Source: Kitasatospora sp. GAS204B
GTDB lineage: Bacteria; Actinomycetota; Actinomycetes; Streptomycetales; Streptomycetaceae
Direction of reading: 5' to 3'
Assembly (NCBI RefSeq): GCF_029892155.1
Contig: NZ_JARZAG010000019.1
Location: forward strand, 1 to 64,000
Length of the DNA stretch: 64,000 nt
Shown: positions 46,196 through 54,883 of the stretch, piece after piece
How positions within the stretch are numbered: the first letter of the stretch is position 1
Layout: each line of letters starts with the position of its first letter
Translations under genes and position numbers: made by a program
Notes under the pieces: model-generated
Told to the model about the DNA's origin: nothing
Seen by the model: only the letters and a program-made list of their open reading frames with translations
The model's database searches: none

Positions 46196-46639
46196 GTGCG
46201 TACGTACAGCCCCAAGCCCGGCGACGTCCAGCGTCAGTGGCACGTCATCGACGCGACCGACGTCGTGCTCGGCCGCCTGGCCTCTCAGGCCGCCAACCTC
46301 CTGCGGGGCAAGCACAAGGCGATCTACGCGCCGCACGTTGACACTGGTGACTTCGTCATCATCATCAACGCCGACAAGGTGCACCTGTCCGGTAACAAGA
46401 AGACCCAGAAGCTGGCCTACCGCCACTCGGGCTTCCCGGGTGGTCTGCGCTCGGTGCGCTACGACGACCTGCTGGACAAGAACCCGGAGAAGGCCGTCGA
46501 GAAGGCCATCAAGGGCATGATCCCCAAGAACAGCCTGGGCCGTCAGATGATCTCGAAGCTGAAGGTCTACTCGGGCGACCAGCACCCGCACACTGCCCAG
46601 CAGCCGGTGCCGTTCGAGATCACCCAGGTCGCGCAGTAA
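46196..46639 (+). CDS. rplM: 50S ribosomal protein L13
   Basis: The protein has 147 residues, GTG start. RTYSPKPGDVQRQWHVIDA, DFVIIINADKVHLSGNK and KGMIPKNSLGRQM are diagnostic. L13 is an early 50S assembly protein and in E. coli represses its own operon. It has a long leader from the promoter at 45993. rpsI follows 44 bp later. Confidence 0.98.
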   Translation: MRTYSPKPGDVQRQWHVIDATDVVLGRLASQAANLLRGKHKAIYAPHVDTGDFVIIINADKVHLSGNKKTQKLAYRHSGFPGGLRSVRYDDLLDKNPEKAVEKAIKGMIPKNSLGRQMISKLKVYSGDQHPHTAQQPVPFEITQVAQ

Positions 46640-46683
46640 TTCCGGCCACCAAGCCCCTTAACTAAGAAAAGCTGAGGAACATC

Positions 46684-47196
46684 GTGGCCGAGAACGCTGC
46701 CATCGAGACCCCCCTGGACATCGAGGTCGACGAGGAGTACACCGAGTACACCTCCGAGGACACCGAGTCGTACTCCACCGAGTCGCTGGCCGGCCGCTTC
46801 GCCGAGGCCGTCCCCGGCGCCGGCCTCGGCCGTCGCAAGGAGGCGATCGCCCGCGTGCGCATCGTCCCCGGCACCGGCGTGTGGAAGATCAACGGTCGCA
46901 CCCTGGAGAACTACTTCCCCAACAAGGTGCACCAGCAGACCGTGAACGAGCCCTTCAAGCTCCTTGAGCTGGACGGCCGTTACGACGTCATCGCGCGCAT
47001 CGCGGGCGGCGGCGTCTCCGGTCAGGCCTACGCGCTGCGCCTCGGCGTGGCCCGCGCCCTGAACGAGGCCGACGTGGACAACAACCGCGGCGCCCTCAAG
47101 AAGGCCGGCTTCCTGACCCGTGACTCGCGCGCCGTCGAGCGCAAGAAGGCCGGTCTCAAGAAGGCCCGCAAGGCCCCGCAGTACAGCAAGCGCTAG
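46684..47196 (+). CDS. rpsI: 30S ribosomal protein S9
   Basis: The protein has 170 residues, GTG start. The S9 core (GRRKEAIARVRIVPGTG through the C-terminal KKARKAPQYSKR, whose last residues reach P-site tRNA) is preceded by an acidic extension of about 40 residues rich in Glu, Thr and Tyr. Such extensions occur in actinobacterial S9. It is cotranscribed with rplM and followed by a terminator. Confidence 0.98.
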   Translation: MAENAAIETPLDIEVDEEYTEYTSEDTESYSTESLAGRFAEAVPGAGLGRRKEAIARVRIVPGTGVWKINGRTLENYFPNKVHQQTVNEPFKLLELDGRYDVIARIAGGGVSGQAYALRLGVARALNEADVDNNRGALKKAGFLTRDSRAVERKKAGLKKARKAPQYSKR

Positions 47197-47248
47197 TCAC
47201 CCCCGGGGGTGCGTACCGCCCTTGGTGCGCACCCCGCAGGCGGGACCC

Positions 47249-47281
47249 ACGCCCCGGGGCACTTCATGTGCCCCGGGGCGT
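47249..47281 (+). terminator. Terminator after rpsI
   Basis: 47249-47262 pairs perfectly with 47268-47281 (14 bp, 5-nt loop), followed by TGTGC. Confidence 0.82.
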
Positions 47282-47375
47282 TGTGCTCCCTGGGCCGGTC
47301 AGGCGGCCAGGGATTCCTCCCCACCGGTCGGCCCCTCCCCAGGCCGTCCGGTGGCCGGCAACGAAGGACGGGAAC

Positions 47376-48746
47376 GTGGCACGACTCTTCGGTACGGACG
47401 GCGTACGCGGTGTGGCGAACATCGGACTGACCGCCGAACTGGCACTGGGCCTGTCGATGGCCGCCGCGCACGTGCTCGGCGACGCGGGCGACCTGGGCGG
47501 CCGGCGCCCGGTGGCGGTGGTCGGCCGCGACCCGCGCGCCTCCGGCGAGTTCCTGGAGGCGGCCGTGATCGCCGGGCTGGCCGGCTCCGGGGTGGACGTG
47601 CTGCGGGTCGGCGTGCTGCCCACCCCCGCGGTGGCGTACCTGACCGGTGTGCTCGGTGCCGACTTCGGCGTGATGCTCTCGGCCAGCCACAACGCCATGC
47701 CCGACAACGGCATCAAGTTCCTGGCCCGCGGCGGGCACAAGCTGGACGACGCGATCGAGGACGCGATCGAGGCCGACTACCGCCACTACCTCTCCGGCGA
47801 CGAGCCGATCCGGCAGCGTCCCACCGGCAGCGTGGTCGGCCGGGTGCACGAGTACACCGAGGGCCTCGACAAGTACGTCGCGCACCTGATCGGCGTGCTG
47901 CCCAACCGGCTGGACGGCATCAGGGTGGTCATCGACGGCGCGCACGGCGCGGCCGCCCGGGTGGCTCCCGAGGCCTTCGCCCGGGCCGGCGCCGAGGTGG
48001 TCTACACGCTGGGCGCCGAGCCGACCGGGCTGAACATCAACGACGGCGTCGGCTCCACCCACCTGGGCGGGCTGTGCCAGGCGATGCGCGAGCACCAGGC
48101 GGACCTCGGCATCGCGCTGGACGGCGACGCCGACCGCTGCCTGGCCGCCGACACCGAGGGCAACGAGGTGGACGGCGACCAGATCATCGCGATCCTGGCG
48201 GTGGCCATGCGCGAGGCCGGCACGCTGCGCGGCAACACCGCGGTCGGCACCGTGATGGCCAACCTGGGCTTCAAGCTGGCCATGGAGCGCGAGGGCATCG
48301 ACCTGGTCGAGACGGCGGTCGGCGACCGCTACGTGCTGGAGGCGATGAAGGAGCACGGCTACGCGCTGGGCGGCGAGCAGTCCGGCCACGTGATCCTGCT
48401 GGACCACGCGACCACCGGCGACGGCACCCTGACCGGCCTGATGCTGGGCGCCCGGCTGGCGGCCACCAAGCAGCCGCTGGCCGACCTGGCCGCCGTGATG
48501 ACCCGGCTGCCGCAGGTGCTGATCAACGTCAAGGGCGTGGACAAGGCCCGGGTGGCCGACTGCGCCGAGCTGACCGCGGCCGTGGCCGCGGCCGAGGCCG
48601 AACTCGGCGGCACCGGACGGGTGTTGCTGCGTCCGTCCGGCACCGAGCCGCTGGTTCGGGTGATGGTCGAGGCCGCCGACCACGACCAGGCCGAGGCGGT
48701 GGCCGAGAAGCTGGCCGCCGTGGTCAGCGAGCACCTGGCGATCTGA
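47376..48746 (+). CDS. glmM: Phosphoglucosamine mutase
   Basis: The protein has 456 residues. The GTG at 47376 with AAGGA upstream gives ARLFGTDGVRGVAN, the GlmM N-terminus; the frame is open 36 codons further upstream through the terminator, which is not coding. The phosphoserine loop is SASHNAMPDNG, the Mg site is DGDADR, and RPSGTEPLVRVMVE binds the substrate phosphate. It makes glucosamine-1-phosphate for peptidoglycan precursors. glmS, the preceding enzyme of the pathway, is nearby. Confidence 0.96.
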   Translation: MARLFGTDGVRGVANIGLTAELALGLSMAAAHVLGDAGDLGGRRPVAVVGRDPRASGEFLEAAVIAGLAGSGVDVLRVGVLPTPAVAYLTGVLGADFGVMLSASHNAMPDNGIKFLARGGHKLDDAIEDAIEADYRHYLSGDEPIRQRPTGSVVGRVHEYTEGLDKYVAHLIGVLPNRLDGIRVVIDGAHGAAARVAPEAFARAGAEVVYTLGAEPTGLNINDGVGSTHLGGLCQAMREHQADLGIALDGDADRCLAADTEGNEVDGDQIIAILAVAMREAGTLRGNTAVGTVMANLGFKLAMEREGIDLVETAVGDRYVLEAMKEHGYALGGEQSGHVILLDHATTGDGTLTGLMLGARLAATKQPLADLAAVMTRLPQVLINVKGVDKARVADCAELTAAVAAAEAELGGTGRVLLRPSGTEPLVRVMVEAADHDQAEAVAEKLAAVVSEHLAI

Positions 48747-48755
48747 CGACGGCTC

Positions 48756-48783
48756 AGGCCGACCGGCGATCGCCGGTCGGCCT
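48756..48783. terminator. Bidirectional terminator palindrome glmM/coaA
   Basis: A 28-bp perfect palindrome forms a 12-bp stem with a GATC loop. It lies between the convergent ends of glmM and coaA. Confidence 0.82.
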
Positions 48784-48799
48784 CAAGTCGCGGCAGGGC

Positions 48800-49798
48800 T
48801 CAGAGCTTGCGCAGCAGGGCGCGGCGGACCTTGTGGTCGGCGCCCTTCTGCAGGATCAGGGTGGCCCGGCCCCGGGTCGGCAGTACGTTCTCCAGCAGGT
48901 TGGGTTTGTTGATGGTGCGCCAGACCTGACGGCCGTACTCCATCGCCTCCTCCTGCGGCACCTCGGTGAACCGGCGGAAGTAGGAGCTGGGGTCGAGGAA
49001 GGCGGTGTCCCGCAGCTTCTTGAAGCGGGACAGGTACCAGTTCTCGATGTCGTCGGTCCGGGCGTCCACGTAGATCGAGAAGTCGAAGTAGTCGGCCACC
49101 GCGAGCCGGGTGCGGCCGTCGGTGCCGGGCAGCGCGGGCTGCAGCACGTTGAGGCCCTCGACGATCAGGATGTCCGGGCGCTGCACCACCAGTCGCTCGC
49201 CCGGCACGATGTCGTAGACCAGGTGCGAGTAGACCGGGGCCGAGACCTGCTGCTTGCCCGCCTTGACGTCCGCCACGAAGCGCATCAGGGCCCGGCGGTC
49301 GTAGGACTCCGGGAAGCCCTTGCGGGCCATCAGGCCGCGCCGGCGCAGCTCCGCGTTGGGCAGCAGGAAGCCGTCGGTGGTGACCAGTTCGACCCGCGGG
49401 TGTTCGGGCCAGCGGGCCAGCAGCGCCTGCAGCAGCCGGGCGGTGGTGGACTTGCCGACCGCCACCGAGCCGGCCACCCCGATGATGAACGGGGTGCGGG
49501 TGCGCTCGGTGTCCGGGGTGTCCAGGAAGGTGCCCAGCGCCCCGCGCAGCTCGTGGGTGGCGTGGATGTAGAGGTTGAGCAGCCGGGACAGCGGCAGGTA
49601 GACGTCACGGACCTCGTCCAGGTCCAATGCTGTGCCGAGGCCGCGCAGTTGCTCCACCTCGGCCGCGCTCAGCGGCAGCGGGGTGCGGTCGCGCAGGGCG
49701 CTCCACTCGGCCCGGGACAGATCGACGTACGGCGACGGCGACGGGCTGGGCGCCGAGGAGGCGCCCTGGCTACAGAGTTCGGTCAGCACATGGTCCAT
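48800..49798 (-). CDS. coaA: Type I pantothenate kinase
   Basis: The protein has 332 residues. GVAGSVAVGKSTTARLLQ is the P-loop, TTDGFLLPN and KGFPESYD are substrate-binding motifs, and SHLVYDIVPGE and DILIVEGLNVLQ are typical of type I CoaA. It phosphorylates pantothenate, the first step of coenzyme A synthesis. It is convergent with glmM and divergent from glmS. The N-terminal Ser/Pro-rich 25 residues look specific to this lineage. Confidence 0.96.
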   Translation of the reverse strand: MDHVLTELCSQGASSAPSPSPSPYVDLSRAEWSALRDRTPLPLSAAEVEQLRGLGTALDLDEVRDVYLPLSRLLNLYIHATHELRGALGTFLDTPDTERTRTPFIIGVAGSVAVGKSTTARLLQALLARWPEHPRVELVTTDGFLLPNAELRRRGLMARKGFPESYDRRALMRFVADVKAGKQQVSAPVYSHLVYDIVPGERLVVQRPDILIVEGLNVLQPALPGTDGRTRLAVADYFDFSIYVDARTDDIENWYLSRFKKLRDTAFLDPSSYFRRFTEVPQEEAMEYGRQVWRTINKPNLLENVLPTRGRATLILQKGADHKVRRALLRKL

Positions 49799-49905
49799 TG
49801 TGAGCCGTCCGAGGGCGCACGGGCGCTGTGGTGTCGGTCACCAGCTGTCGCCCCGAGGGCGGCCCTAGGGAAACCCGAGCACGGCTTTCGCCCAGGAAGC
49901 GCCCT

Positions 49906-49911
49906 TATGCT
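49906..49911 (+). promoter_or_regulatory. -10 hexamer of a probable leaderless glmS transcript
   Basis: TATGCT ends 7 nt before the glmS ATG at 49919. The only nearby ribosome-binding-like AGGAAG (49894-49899) is too far from that ATG and would serve an ATG at 49907 instead, which would bury the catalytic N-terminal Cys. Confidence 0.55.
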
Positions 49912-49918
49912 GATCCCT

Positions 49919-51775
49919 ATGTGCGGAATTGTTGGTTATGTGGGCTCCCAGCCCGCGCTCGACGTAGTGATCGCAGGGCTGCAGCGCCTGGAGTACCGAG
50001 GGTACGACTCGGCCGGTGTGGCCATCCAGACGGCGGACTCCTCAGGGCAGTGGAGTCTCGCCACCGACAAGCGGGCCGGAAAGCTCGCCAATCTCGAGAA
50101 GTCGCTCGCCGAGACCCCTCTTCCCGGCGGCACCACCGGAATCGGCCACACCCGCTGGGCCACCCACGGCGGACCCACCGACGCCAACGCCCACCCTCAT
50201 GTGGACGACCACTGCAAGGTCGCGGTGGTCCACAACGGCATCATCGAGAACTTCGCCCAGCTGCGGGCCGAGCTGGCCGAGCGCGGCCACACGCTGCGCT
50301 CGGAGACCGACACCGAGGTGGTCGCGCACCTGCTGGCCGAGGCCTACGACGGCGATCTGGCCGAGGCGATGCGCACCGTGTGCCGCCGGCTGGACGGCGC
50401 CTTCACCCTGGTGGCGGTGCACGCGGACGCGCCCGGCACGGTGGTCGGCGCGCGCCGCAACTCGCCGCTGGTGGTCGGGCGCGGGGTGGGCGAGAACTTC
50501 CTCGCCTCCGACGTGTCCGCCTTCATCGCGCACACCCGCGAGGCGATCGAGCTGGGCCAGGACCAGGTGGTCGAGCTGCGCGCCGACGCCGTCACCGTGA
50601 CGGACTTTCACGGCGCGCCGGTCGAGGTCCGCGAGTACCACGTGGACTGGGACGCCTCGGCTGCCGAGAAGGGCGGCTACGACTACTTCATGCTCAAGGA
50701 GATCGCCGAGCAGCCGAAGGCGGTCGCCGACACCCTGCTCGGCCGGATCGGCACCGACGGGCGCCTGACCCTGGACGAGGTGCGGATACCGGACTCGGTG
50801 CTGCGCGAGGTCGACAAGGTCGTCATCGTGGCCTGCGGCACCGCCTTCCACGCGGGCATGATCGCCAAGTACGCGATCGAGCACTGGACCCGGATCCCCT
50901 GCGAGGTCGAGGTCGCCTCCGAGTTCCGCTACCGGGACCCGATCCTGGACGACCGCACGCTGGTGATCGCGATCTCGCAGTCCGGCGAGACCATGGACAC
51001 CCTGATGGCGCTGCGGCACGCCCGCGAGCAGGGCGCCCGGGTGCTGGCGATCTGCAACACCAACGGCTCGACCATCCCGCGCGAGTCCGACGCGGTGCTC
51101 TACACCCACGCCGGACCCGAGGTGGCGGTCGCCTCCACCAAGGCCTTCCTCACCCAGCTGGTCGCCTGCTACCTGGTCGCGCTCTACCTGGGTCAGGTGC
51201 GCGGCACCAAGTGGGGCGACGAGATCACCGCGGTGATCAAGGAGCTGTCCGACGCGCCGAAGCAGCTCGAGCAGGTGCTGCGGACCATGGAGCCGGTGCG
51301 CGAGCTGGCCCGCTCGCTGGCCGACGCCAAGTCGGTGCTCTTCCTCGGCCGGCACGTCGGCTTCCCGGTGGCCCTGGAGGGCGCGCTCAAGCTCAAGGAG
51401 CTGGCGTACATGCACGCCGAGGGCTTCGCGGCCGGCGAGCTGAAGCACGGCCCGATCGCGCTGATCGAGGAGGGGCTGCCGGTCGTCGTGGTGGTGCCCT
51501 CGCCGCGCGGGCGGTCGATCCTGCACGACAAGATCGTCTCCAACATCCAGGAGATCCGGGCGCGCGGCGCGCGGACCATCGTGATCGCCGAGGAGGGCGA
51601 CGAGGCGGTGGTCCCGTACGCCGACCACCTGATCTCGATCCCGGTCACCCCGACGCTGCTCCAGCCGCTGGTCTCCACCGTGCCGCTGCAGGTCTTCGCC
51701 TGCGAGCTGGCCACCGCCAAGGGCCACGAGGTGGACCAGCCGCGCAACCTGGCGAAGTCGGTGACGGTGGAGTGA
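49919..51775 (+). CDS. glmS: Glutamine--fructose-6-phosphate aminotransferase
   Basis: The protein has 618 residues. The ATG at 49919 is chosen because GlmS needs Cys as residue 2 (MCGIVGYVG), the N-terminal nucleophile of the glutaminase domain. HTRWATHGGPT follows, and the isomerase half has two SIS domains (CGTAFHAG, SQSGETMDTLMAL) and ends NLAKSVTVE. It makes glucosamine-6-phosphate, the entry to UDP-GlcNAc. A TATGCT hexamer directly upstream suggests a leaderless mRNA. Confidence 0.96.
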   Translation: MCGIVGYVGSQPALDVVIAGLQRLEYRGYDSAGVAIQTADSSGQWSLATDKRAGKLANLEKSLAETPLPGGTTGIGHTRWATHGGPTDANAHPHVDDHCKVAVVHNGIIENFAQLRAELAERGHTLRSETDTEVVAHLLAEAYDGDLAEAMRTVCRRLDGAFTLVAVHADAPGTVVGARRNSPLVVGRGVGENFLASDVSAFIAHTREAIELGQDQVVELRADAVTVTDFHGAPVEVREYHVDWDASAAEKGGYDYFMLKEIAEQPKAVADTLLGRIGTDGRLTLDEVRIPDSVLREVDKVVIVACGTAFHAGMIAKYAIEHWTRIPCEVEVASEFRYRDPILDDRTLVIAISQSGETMDTLMALRHAREQGARVLAICNTNGSTIPRESDAVLYTHAGPEVAVASTKAFLTQLVACYLVALYLGQVRGTKWGDEITAVIKELSDAPKQLEQVLRTMEPVRELARSLADAKSVLFLGRHVGFPVALEGALKLKELAYMHAEGFAAGELKHGPIALIEEGLPVVVVVPSPRGRSILHDKIVSNIQEIRARGARTIVIAEEGDEAVVPYADHLISIPVTPTLLQPLVSTVPLQVFACELATAKGHEVDQPRNLAKSVTVE

Positions 51776-51829
51776 GCGGAGCCGGCGCCGACCATCAAGC
51801 GCCGTGGTGACGGTGGAGTAGCCACCGGT

Positions 51830-51835
51830 TATGGT
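51830..51835 (+). promoter_or_regulatory. -10 hexamer of a probable leaderless acpS transcript
   Basis: TATGGT ends 6 nt before the acpS GTG at 51842. There is no ribosome-binding site in this spacing. Confidence 0.5.
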
Positions 51836-51841
51836 CGGCGG

Positions 51842-52210
51842 GTGATCATCGGAGTTGGTATCGACGTCGCCTCGATCGACCGTTTCGCCGAGGCGCTGGC
51901 ACGTACGCCGGCCCTCGGCGACCGCCTCTTCACCGCGGCCGAGCGCGTGCTGCCTTCGGGCCAGCAGCGCTCGGCCGCCTCGTTGGCGGCGCGTTTCGCG
52001 GCCAAGGAGGCGCTGGCCAAGGCGCTCGGCGCGCCCGGGGGCCTGGAGTGGCACGACGCCGAGGTGCGCAGCGAGCCCTCGGGCCGCCCGACCCTGCACG
52101 TCACCGGCACGGTGGCGGCCCTCGCGGCGCGGCTCGAGGTGCGCTCCTGGCACCTGTCGCTGAGCCACGACGCGGGCGTGGCCTCGGCGGTGGTCATCGC
52201 CGAGGGGTAG
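51842..52210 (+). CDS. acpS: Holo-[acyl-carrier-protein] synthase
   Basis: The protein has 122 residues. IIGVGIDVASIDRF holds the metal-binding Asp and FAAKEALAKALG the conserved Lys/Glu motif of AcpS; SLSHDAGVASAVV is the C-terminal motif. It moves 4'-phosphopantetheine from CoA to acyl carrier proteins. It lies 66 bp after glmS and 10 bp before nnr; its stop codon is part of the nnr -10 candidate. Confidence 0.96.
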   Translation: MIIGVGIDVASIDRFAEALARTPALGDRLFTAAERVLPSGQQRSAASLAARFAAKEALAKALGAPGGLEWHDAEVRSEPSGRPTLHVTGTVAALAARLEVRSWHLSLSHDAGVASAVVIAEG

Positions 52211-52213
52211 TTT
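52208..52213 (+). promoter_or_regulatory. -10 hexamer of a probable leaderless nnr transcript
   Basis: TAGTTT, whose first three bases are the acpS stop codon, ends 7 nt before the nnr ATG at 52221. No ribosome-binding site is present. Confidence 0.45.
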
Positions 52214-52220
52214 CACTGGC

Positions 52221-53687
52221 ATGCGCCTAGCTCACACCGTCGCCCAGGTCCGGGCCGCCGAGGCGGAACTCGCCGGCCAGCCGCTGATGGACCGGGCGGT
52301 GGCCGGCCTCGCCGCCACCTGCGCCCGGCTGCTGACCCGCCGTCGCGGCCGGGTCTACGGCAGCCGGGTGCTGGTGCTCGCGGGCAGCGGCGACAACGGT
52401 GGCGACGCGCTCTTCGCCGGCGCCCGCCTGGCCCGGCGCGGGGCGGCGGTGACCGCGGTGCTGCTCAGCCCCGAGCGTGCGCACCGGGCCGCGCTGGCCG
52501 CGCTGCGGGCGGCGGGTGGTCGGCTGACGGTCGATCAGCGGGCGGGCCTGGCCGAGTTCCGCCGCGCCGACCTGATCCTGGACGGCATCGTCGGGATCGG
52601 CGGCACCGGCGGGCTGCGGCCGGCCGCCGAGCCGTACGCGCGCGAGCCGCGCCGCGGCGTGCTCGTCGCGGTCGACCTGCCGAGCGGGGTGGACGCCGAC
52701 ACCGGGGAGGTCGCCGGGGCGGCGCTGCGCGCCGATCTCACGGTGACCTTCGGCACGCACAAGCCCGGCCTGCTGATCGATCCGGGGGCCGGGTACGCGG
52801 GGCCGGTGCAGCTGGTGCCGATCGGCCTGCGCCCGCCCGCCGCGCCCGTCGAAGCCCTGCAGCACGCCGAGGTGGGCGCGCTGCTGCCGCGGCCCGGCGC
52901 CGAGAGCGACAAGTACCGGCGCGGCGTGGTCGGCCTGCTGGCCGGCTCCGAGCGCTACCCGGGCGCGGCGCTGCTCGCCGTCGCGGGGGCGCTGCACGGT
53001 GGTGCCGGCGCCGTCCGCTACCAGGGCCGACCCGCCGAGGAGGTGGTCCGCCGCCACCCCGAGGTGCTGCTGACCACGGGGCGGGTGCAGTCCTGGGTGG
53101 TCGGCCCCGGCTCGGGCGAGGACACCGCCGAGGCGCTGGACGACGCGCTGGCGAGCGAGGTGCCGGTGCTGGTGGACGCCGACGGCCTGACCGAGCTGGC
53201 CCGTCGGGGTCCGCGCGAGCTGGCCGGGCGCACCGCGCCCACCCTGCTCACCCCGCACGCGGGCGAGGCCGCCCGGTTGCTCGGCGCGGGGGTGACGGCC
53301 GACCAGGTGGCCGCCGCCCGGCTGCGGCACGCCCGCGAGCTGGCCGACCGGTACGGCGCGACGGTGCTGCTCAAGGGCTCGACCACGGTGGTCGCCCGCC
53401 CGGACGGCACCGCCCGGGTGAACTCCACCGGCAGCTCCTGGCTGGCCACCGCCGGCAGCGGCGACGTGCTGGCGGGCCTGGCGGGCGCGCTGCTCGCGGC
53501 CGGTCTGCCGCCCTTCGACGCCGCGCCGGCCGCCGCCTACCTGCACGGCCTGGCCGGGCGGCTGGCGGCGGGCGAACCGCACGGCGCGCCGATCACCGCG
53601 AGCGAGGTCGCCGCCGCCCTGCCGGCCGCCTGGCGCGACGTGGCGCAGGGGGGTCGGGCGGCCGACGCAGCAGGTCTGGGAGACTGA
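52221..53687 (+). CDS. nnr: Bifunctional NAD(P)H-hydrate epimerase / ADP-dependent dehydratase
   Basis: The protein has 488 residues. The N-terminal YjeF-type epimerase domain (about 1-205) has GSGDNGGDALFAGARLA and VDLPSGVDADTG; the C-terminal ribokinase-like dehydratase domain has LTPHAGEAARLL and TAGSGDVLAGLAGALL. Together they repair hydrated NADH and NADPH. In streptomycetes it stands between acpS and alr, as here. The start follows the acpS stop by 10 bp; alr follows after 5 bp. Confidence 0.94.
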   Translation: MRLAHTVAQVRAAEAELAGQPLMDRAVAGLAATCARLLTRRRGRVYGSRVLVLAGSGDNGGDALFAGARLARRGAAVTAVLLSPERAHRAALAALRAAGGRLTVDQRAGLAEFRRADLILDGIVGIGGTGGLRPAAEPYAREPRRGVLVAVDLPSGVDADTGEVAGAALRADLTVTFGTHKPGLLIDPGAGYAGPVQLVPIGLRPPAAPVEALQHAEVGALLPRPGAESDKYRRGVVGLLAGSERYPGAALLAVAGALHGGAGAVRYQGRPAEEVVRRHPEVLLTTGRVQSWVVGPGSGEDTAEALDDALASEVPVLVDADGLTELARRGPRELAGRTAPTLLTPHAGEAARLLGAGVTADQVAAARLRHARELADRYGATVLLKGSTTVVARPDGTARVNSTGSSWLATAGSGDVLAGLAGALLAAGLPPFDAAPAAAYLHGLAGRLAAGEPHGAPITASEVAAALPAAWRDVAQGGRAADAAGLGD

Positions 53688-53692
53688 ACCCG

Positions 53693-54883
53693 ATGACAAC
53701 TGCGAAGACGACCGGGACCGCCATGCTCGCCGAGGGACTGCGTGCCGAGGCGGCCATCGACCTGGCCGCGCTGCGCGGCAACCTCGCCTCGCTGCGCGAG
53801 CGCGCGCCGGGCGCGGACCTGATGGCCGTGGTGAAGGCCGATGCCTACGGGCACGGTGCGCTGCCCTGTGCCCTGGAGGCGCTGGCCGCCGGGGTGCGGT
53901 GGATCGGCACCGCCACGCCCGAGGAGGCGCTGGCGCTGCGCGCTGCCGGGATCGCGCCGGAGCAGGCCCGGATCCTGTGCTGGCTGTGGACGCCCGGCGG
54001 CCCGTGGGCGCAGGCGGTGCGGGCTCGGATCGACGTCTCGATCAGCGGTCAGTGGGCGCTCGACGAGCTGCTCGACGCGGTCCGGGCCACCGGCCTGCCG
54101 GCCCGGGTCCATCTGAAGGCCGACACCGGTCTCGGCCGCAACGGCTGCCAGCCGCAGGCCTGGCCCGACCTGGTGGACGCCGCGCTGCGGGCCCAGGCCC
54201 AGGGCCTGCTCCAGGTGGTCGGCCTCTGGTCGCACTTCGCCGCCGCCGACGAGCCCGGCCACCCGTCGATCCAGGCCCAGCTGGACGCCTTCGCCTCGAT
54301 GCTGGCCTACGCCGAGCGGGCCGGGGTGCGTCCTGAGGTGCGGCACCTGGCCAACTCGCCCGCCACCCTGCTGCTCCCCGAGGCGCACTACGACCTGGTG
54401 CGCACCGGCCTGGCGATGTACGGGGTGTCGCCGGTGCCCGAGGTGGGCGCCCCCGCCGACTTCGGGCTGCGCCCGGTGATGTCGCTCAGCGCCCGGCTCG
54501 CCCTGGTCAAGGACGTTCCCGGCGGACACGGCGTCAGCTACGGCCACCAGTACCACACGCCGGGGGAGACCACGCTGGGCCTGGTCCCGGTCGGCTACGC
54601 CGACGGCATCCCGCGGCACGCCAGCGGCACCGGGCCGGTCCAGATCGCCGGCAAGTGGCACACGGTGGCCGGGCGGGTCGCGATGGACCAGTTCGTGGTG
54701 GACCTGGGAGGTGGCACCCCGCCGGTCGGCGAGGAGGTGCTGATCTTCGGCAGCGGCGAGCGCGGCGAGCCGACCGCCGAGGACTGGGCCCGGGCCTGCG
54801 GGACGATCGCGTACGAGATCGTCACCCGGATCGGCGCCCGGGTGCCGCGCCGCTACCTGGGCGGGACCGGAGCGCGGCCGTGA
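53693..54883 (+). CDS. alr: Alanine racemase
   Basis: The protein has 396 residues. VVKADAYGHG places the PLP-binding Lys at about residue 48, and VSYGHQYHTP carries the opposing Tyr-containing region; GRVAMDQFVVDLG is in the C-terminal domain. It makes D-alanine for peptidoglycan. The first 15 residues before LRAEAAIDLAAL may be extra. Its stop overlaps the next GTG by 4 bp. Confidence 0.96.
   Translation: MTTAKTTGTAMLAEGLRAEAAIDLAALRGNLASLRERAPGADLMAVVKADAYGHGALPCALEALAAGVRWIGTATPEEALALRAAGIAPEQARILCWLWTPGGPWAQAVRARIDVSISGQWALDELLDAVRATGLPARVHLKADTGLGRNGCQPQAWPDLVDAALRAQAQGLLQVVGLWSHFAAADEPGHPSIQAQLDAFASMLAYAERAGVRPEVRHLANSPATLLLPEAHYDLVRTGLAMYGVSPVPEVGAPADFGLRPVMSLSARLALVKDVPGGHGVSYGHQYHTPGETTLGLVPVGYADGIPRHASGTGPVQIAGKWHTVAGRVAMDQFVVDLGGGTPPVGEEVLIFGSGERGEPTAEDWARACGTIAYEIVTRIGARVPRRYLGGTGARP

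Noticed and set aside
47120..49918. A 930-codon upstream extension in the glmS frame
   Set aside because: It crosses a terminator, glmM in another frame and coaA on the other strand; GlmS activity needs the Cys after the ATG at 49919.
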